From CAMBRQ01 sp945870325 (GTDB lineage Bacteria > Bacillota > Clostridia > Lachnospirales > Lachnospiraceae): DNA of 64,000 nt. The stretch lies in assembly GCF_050313795.1 (NCBI RefSeq), contig NZ_JBNPMC010000013.1, forward strand, positions 1 through 64,000, written 5' to 3'. The position numbers and the translations under genes were made by a program. The notes beneath the pieces were generated by a model that worked only from the letters and a program-made list of their open reading frames with translations, did not search any database and was not told the origin of the DNA. Positions 61,568 through 64,000 of this stretch are shown here, one piece after another. The first letter of the stretch is position 1, and every line of letters starts with the position of its first letter.

Positions 61568-63016
61568 TTATTTACAATTTTTTAGTATCGCTTTCAAATA
61601 CTCCCAGGTTCTCTGAGTGGACGCAATATCCAAACGCTCATTTACAGAATGTACATCCAGGATGTTCGGTCCAAAGGATACGCAGTCCAGATCCGGACAC
61701 TTTCCCTGAAGGAGTCCACACTCCAGACCTGCATGGATGGTGGATACAACAGGCTCTTTACCATAGAGTTCTTTGTAAGTGTTCAACATTGTGTCACGTA
61801 ACTCCGACTCCAGCCTGAACTGCCATGCCGGATATTCATTCAGAGTCTTTCCTGTTCCTCCGACAGCCTTCGCACAGATCTCCAGATATTCTCTGAACTG
61901 CTGTTTTCTGCTTTCTACGGAACTTCTCAGAAGAGATACTGTTCTTACGGAATCTACGTTCGTCTCTACGACACCGATATTCACGGAAGTCTCTACAAGT
62001 CCCTCTAATTTTCTACTATATTCCTGAACACCGTTCGGACAGATTACCAGATATGTAATCAGATGGTCGGTAGATGCCTCGTCAAATACATCTGTTACAC
62101 AATCAGTTGTTACTTCTATATCTGTAACAAGTCCAGGCTCCTCTCCCATGAATTCTTCTTTCCAAATCTGAACCATCTCCCCAACCATGCGGCGAACCTT
62201 TGCTTCCTGATCTGCAGGTATCAGGATATTGGCTGTAGATTCCAAAGAGATTACATTGTCTTTAGAACCACCATCAACACTTACAAGATTCATTGGTATT
62301 TCTTTTTTTATACAATACAAGAGGCGTCCCATCATCTTATGTGCATTCCCACGCTGTTTATTAATCTCTACCCCGGAATGTCCGCCCAGCAATCCATGTA
62401 TCCGAATCCGAACCAAGATGCCACTCTTCTTCTCTCTCAAGACAGGAATTACCGTCTCGTACTGAATACCTCCGGCACAGCCAATTGTCAGAATTCCTTC
62501 TTCCTCCGAATCGATATTGATAAGTTTCCTTCCTTCAAGCACACTTAGATCAATTGCATCAGCACCGCCCATTCCAACTTCTTCATCTGTTGTAAATAAT
62601 GCTTCGATTGGTGGATGGGGGATATCATCGCTGTCCAAAATAGCCAGCGCCATAGCGACTGCAATTCCATCATCACCGCCAAGCGTTGTGTCCTTTGCTT
62701 TCACATATCCATCTTCTATGTATAATTTCAGAGCATCTGTTTTAAAATCATGGGAAGACCCGGCGAGTTTTTCACACACCATATCAAGATGCCCCTGAAG
62801 AATCACTGGCTTGCTCTTTTCATAACCAATCGTTCCAGGCTTCTTGATAATAATATTATTCACTTCATCCTGGAGTACCTCTAGTCCTCGTTCTTTTGCA
62901 AACGCAACACAATAATCACTGATTCGTTTCGTGTCATAGGTTCCGTGCGGAATCTGACACAATTCCTCAAAAAAGCAAAAAACTTTCCGGGGTTCCAGAT
63001 GTTCTAATACTGTCAT
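61568..63016 (-). CDS. pepD: Aminoacyl-histidine dipeptidase PepD
   Basis: A zinc M20C dipeptidase that cleaves Xaa-His and other dipeptides. The 482-residue protein has the metal motifs ILQGHLDMVCE (His, Asp), TLGGDDGIAVAMA and TTDEEVGMGGAD (catalytic Glu pair), and IHAGLECGLLQGK near the C-terminus. GAGAGGAAA lies before ATG 63016. It is a single gene with its own promoter and terminator. Confidence 0.95.
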   Translation of the reverse strand: MTVLEHLEPRKVFCFFEELCQIPHGTYDTKRISDYCVAFAKERGLEVLQDEVNNIIIKKPGTIGYEKSKPVILQGHLDMVCEKLAGSSHDFKTDALKLYIEDGYVKAKDTTLGGDDGIAVAMALAILDSDDIPHPPIEALFTTDEEVGMGGADAIDLSVLEGRKLINIDSEEEGILTIGCAGGIQYETVIPVLREKKSGILVRIRIHGLLGGHSGVEINKQRGNAHKMMGRLLYCIKKEIPMNLVSVDGGSKDNVISLESTANILIPADQEAKVRRMVGEMVQIWKEEFMGEEPGLVTDIEVTTDCVTDVFDEASTDHLITYLVICPNGVQEYSRKLEGLVETSVNIGVVETNVDSVRTVSLLRSSVESRKQQFREYLEICAKAVGGTGKTLNEYPAWQFRLESELRDTMLNTYKELYGKEPVVSTIHAGLECGLLQGKCPDLDCVSFGPNILDVHSVNERLDIASTQRTWEYLKAILKNCK

Positions 63017-63082
63017 TGTTTTTTCCTCTCTTTTCTATGATTTTACAAAAAATTATCCCTGCACAGGTTAATATCTATCAAT

Positions 63083-63091
63083 ATTATACCA
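63083..63091 (-). promoter_or_regulatory. Putative extended -10 box of pepD
   Basis: TGGTATAAT reads on the minus strand, 67 bp before the pepD start. It is an extended -10 with a perfect hexamer; a clear -35 is not seen. Confidence 0.55.
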
Positions 63092-63110
63092 CATTAATTA
63101 CGAATCATTC

Positions 63111-63140
63111 TTCATAAAAATTCTACGGAATCCATAGAAT
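63111..63140 (+). promoter_or_regulatory. Putative YlbJ-like promoter with palindrome
   Basis: TTCATA (63111-63116) and TAGAAT (63135-63140) are 18 bp apart. A 21-bp near-palindrome (63120-63140; ATTCTA and TAGAAT arms, one mismatched pair) overlaps the -10, so a repressor could block it. Confidence 0.4.
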
Positions 63141-63173
63141 GAACTAAATGGAATTCCAGGGGCGATTACTAGA

Positions 63174-64000
63174 ATGAACCGTTTTTTTTCTACTATATGC
63201 GTAATTATATTATTTATACTGATGCTGCTCTTCCCACAGTCTGTATTCGAAGGAGCAAGTTCGGGAATCCTTCTCTGGTTCAATATCGTATTACCCACTT
63301 TGCTGCCTTTTATTATTATCTCTAATCTATTGATACATACCCGCGCAATTGACTGGATTGCAAAGATTGCTTCACCACTTATGTGCCATCTCTTTCGGGT
63401 ATCTCCTTATGGTGCATTCGCTATACTGACCGGTTTCCTGTGTGGGTATCCCATGGGCAGCAAGGTTACCGCCGATCTTCTAAGGAAAGGTTATCTTTCT
63501 TTAGATGAGGGACGGTATCTCTTATCCTTCTGCAATAATACCAGTCCCATGTTCATCATCAGTTATGTGGTCTGGCAGAATCTGAATGTCCCAGAACTTA
63601 CACTGCCGTTTCTGATTATACTGATGCTTTCGCCGGTGTTATGCAGTTTTTTGTTCCGAAGATACTATCATTTTTCAGATTCTTATGGATACCACATTAG
63701 CCAGAAGAATACATCCGAAACTATCAATTCTCCAGATGCACTGATGGATTCCTGTATTATGAATGGGTTCGAGACAATTACCAAAGTAGGTGGATATATT
63801 ATGCTTTTTTCTATCTTCCTTTCCTTTGCCGAACTTGTTCCCAGCCGGCATATGTTAATCACCTCTGTCCTATTGCCCTCACTGGAAATTACAACTGGCA
63901 TCAAAATGATATGTGCTTCCTCCCTCTCCTCCAACATCCGGAGGATTGGCGTATTAACTTTGACTGCGTTCGGCGGCTGGTGCTCGGTGGCGCAGACCCG
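63174..64000 (+). CDS. YlbJ-like nucleoside-recognition membrane protein, cut by window end
   Basis: An open frame from ATG 63174 runs to the last base, giving 275 residues with no stop. It has several membrane helices and the gate-domain signature FLCGYPMGSKVTADL with CNNTSPMFI, as in YlbJ, an integral membrane protein needed for sporulation cortex formation in B. subtilis. The 3' end is missing, so completeness is unknown. A sporulation role would fit a spore-forming Lachnospiraceae but is inference. AGGGGCG lies upstream, with poor spacing. Confidence 0.82.
   Translation, partial: MNRFFSTICVIILFILMLLFPQSVFEGASSGILLWFNIVLPTLLPFIIISNLLIHTRAIDWIAKIASPLMCHLFRVSPYGAFAILTGFLCGYPMGSKVTADLLRKGYLSLDEGRYLLSFCNNTSPMFIISYVVWQNLNVPELTLPFLIILMLSPVLCSFLFRRYYHFSDSYGYHISQKNTSETINSPDALMDSCIMNGFETITKVGGYIMLFSIFLSFAELVPSRHMLITSVLLPSLEITTGIKMICASSLSSNIRRIGVLTLTAFGGWCSVAQT

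Noticed and set aside
63683..63937. Minus-strand frame of 84 codons at the window end
   Set aside because: It is a shadow of the YlbJ-like gene, which continues to the window edge.

Overview
This window looks like a chromosomal, core-genome stretch from a low-to-mid GC, monoderm Firmicute, most likely a member of the Lachnospiraceae (Clostridium cluster XIVa, the Clostridium scindens/Dorea neighbourhood). The reasons are the strong AGGAGG-type ribosome binding sites with GTG and TTG starts, a Prp-processed L27, a yneA-lexA divergent pair, HisZ plus short-form HisG, a GlgC/GlgD pair, and mreBCD-pbp2-minCDE-rodA in one run. Genus is not resolved. There is no rRNA, tRNA, CRISPR array, transposase, prophage or toxin-antitoxin system in the window.

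Layout. 0.1-10.3 kb (+): mutS-mutL-miaA, a small unknown protein, a YnbB-type PLP enzyme and two FAD oxidoreductases. 10.3-20.9 kb (+): a cell-shape and division operon (DUF4321, radC, mreB-mreC-mreD, a giant PBP2, minC-minD-minE, rodA, mgsA, a lipoprotein DD-carboxypeptidase) closed by a terminator. 21.2-27.8 kb (+): a radical SAM gene, a HlyD-like membrane protein, yggS, sepF, ylmH, lspA, rluD and a cytidylate-kinase-like gene. 27.9-31.4 kb: ttcA and a tyrosine recombinase on the minus strand, a 360-bp structured gap, then the SOS pair yneA-like (-) and lexA (+) sharing LexA boxes. 31.5-42.4 kb (-): a translation and ribosome block (rplU-prp-rpmA-obgE-yhbY-nadD-yqeK-rsfS), preceded by aspartokinase/CBS/amidohydrolase genes and a pair of radical SAM genes. 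42.6-47.6 kb (-): glgC-glgD, a dicarboxylate symporter, an RmlD-like reductase and a small membrane protein. 47.7-52.8 kb (-): hisZ-hisG-hisD-hisB-hisIE, with a degenerate HisF-like domain fused to HisIE. 52.9-61.4 kb (-): recU, RNA-modification genes, two hydrolase/reductase genes, ygiQ and an M23 peptidase. 61.6-63.0 kb (-): pepD. 63.2 kb to the end (+): a YlbJ-like membrane protein cut by the window edge.

How it fits together. The 10-27 kb region combines the lateral-wall machine (MreBCD, PBP2, RodA), Z-ring placement (MinCDE) and Z-ring anchoring (SepF), so it is largely a growth and division neighbourhood. The yneA-like gene at 30.2 kb links DNA damage to a division block. The most unusual observations are the roughly 250-residue insertion in PBP2, a MreB with an altered phosphate-binding motif, the HisF-like relic fused to HisIE, a HlyD-like protein placed beside sepF, and a cluster of inverted repeats beside the tyrosine recombinase that includes a lox-like two-arm site. 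I did not find a clearly new multi-gene system; these are the candidates worth checking.
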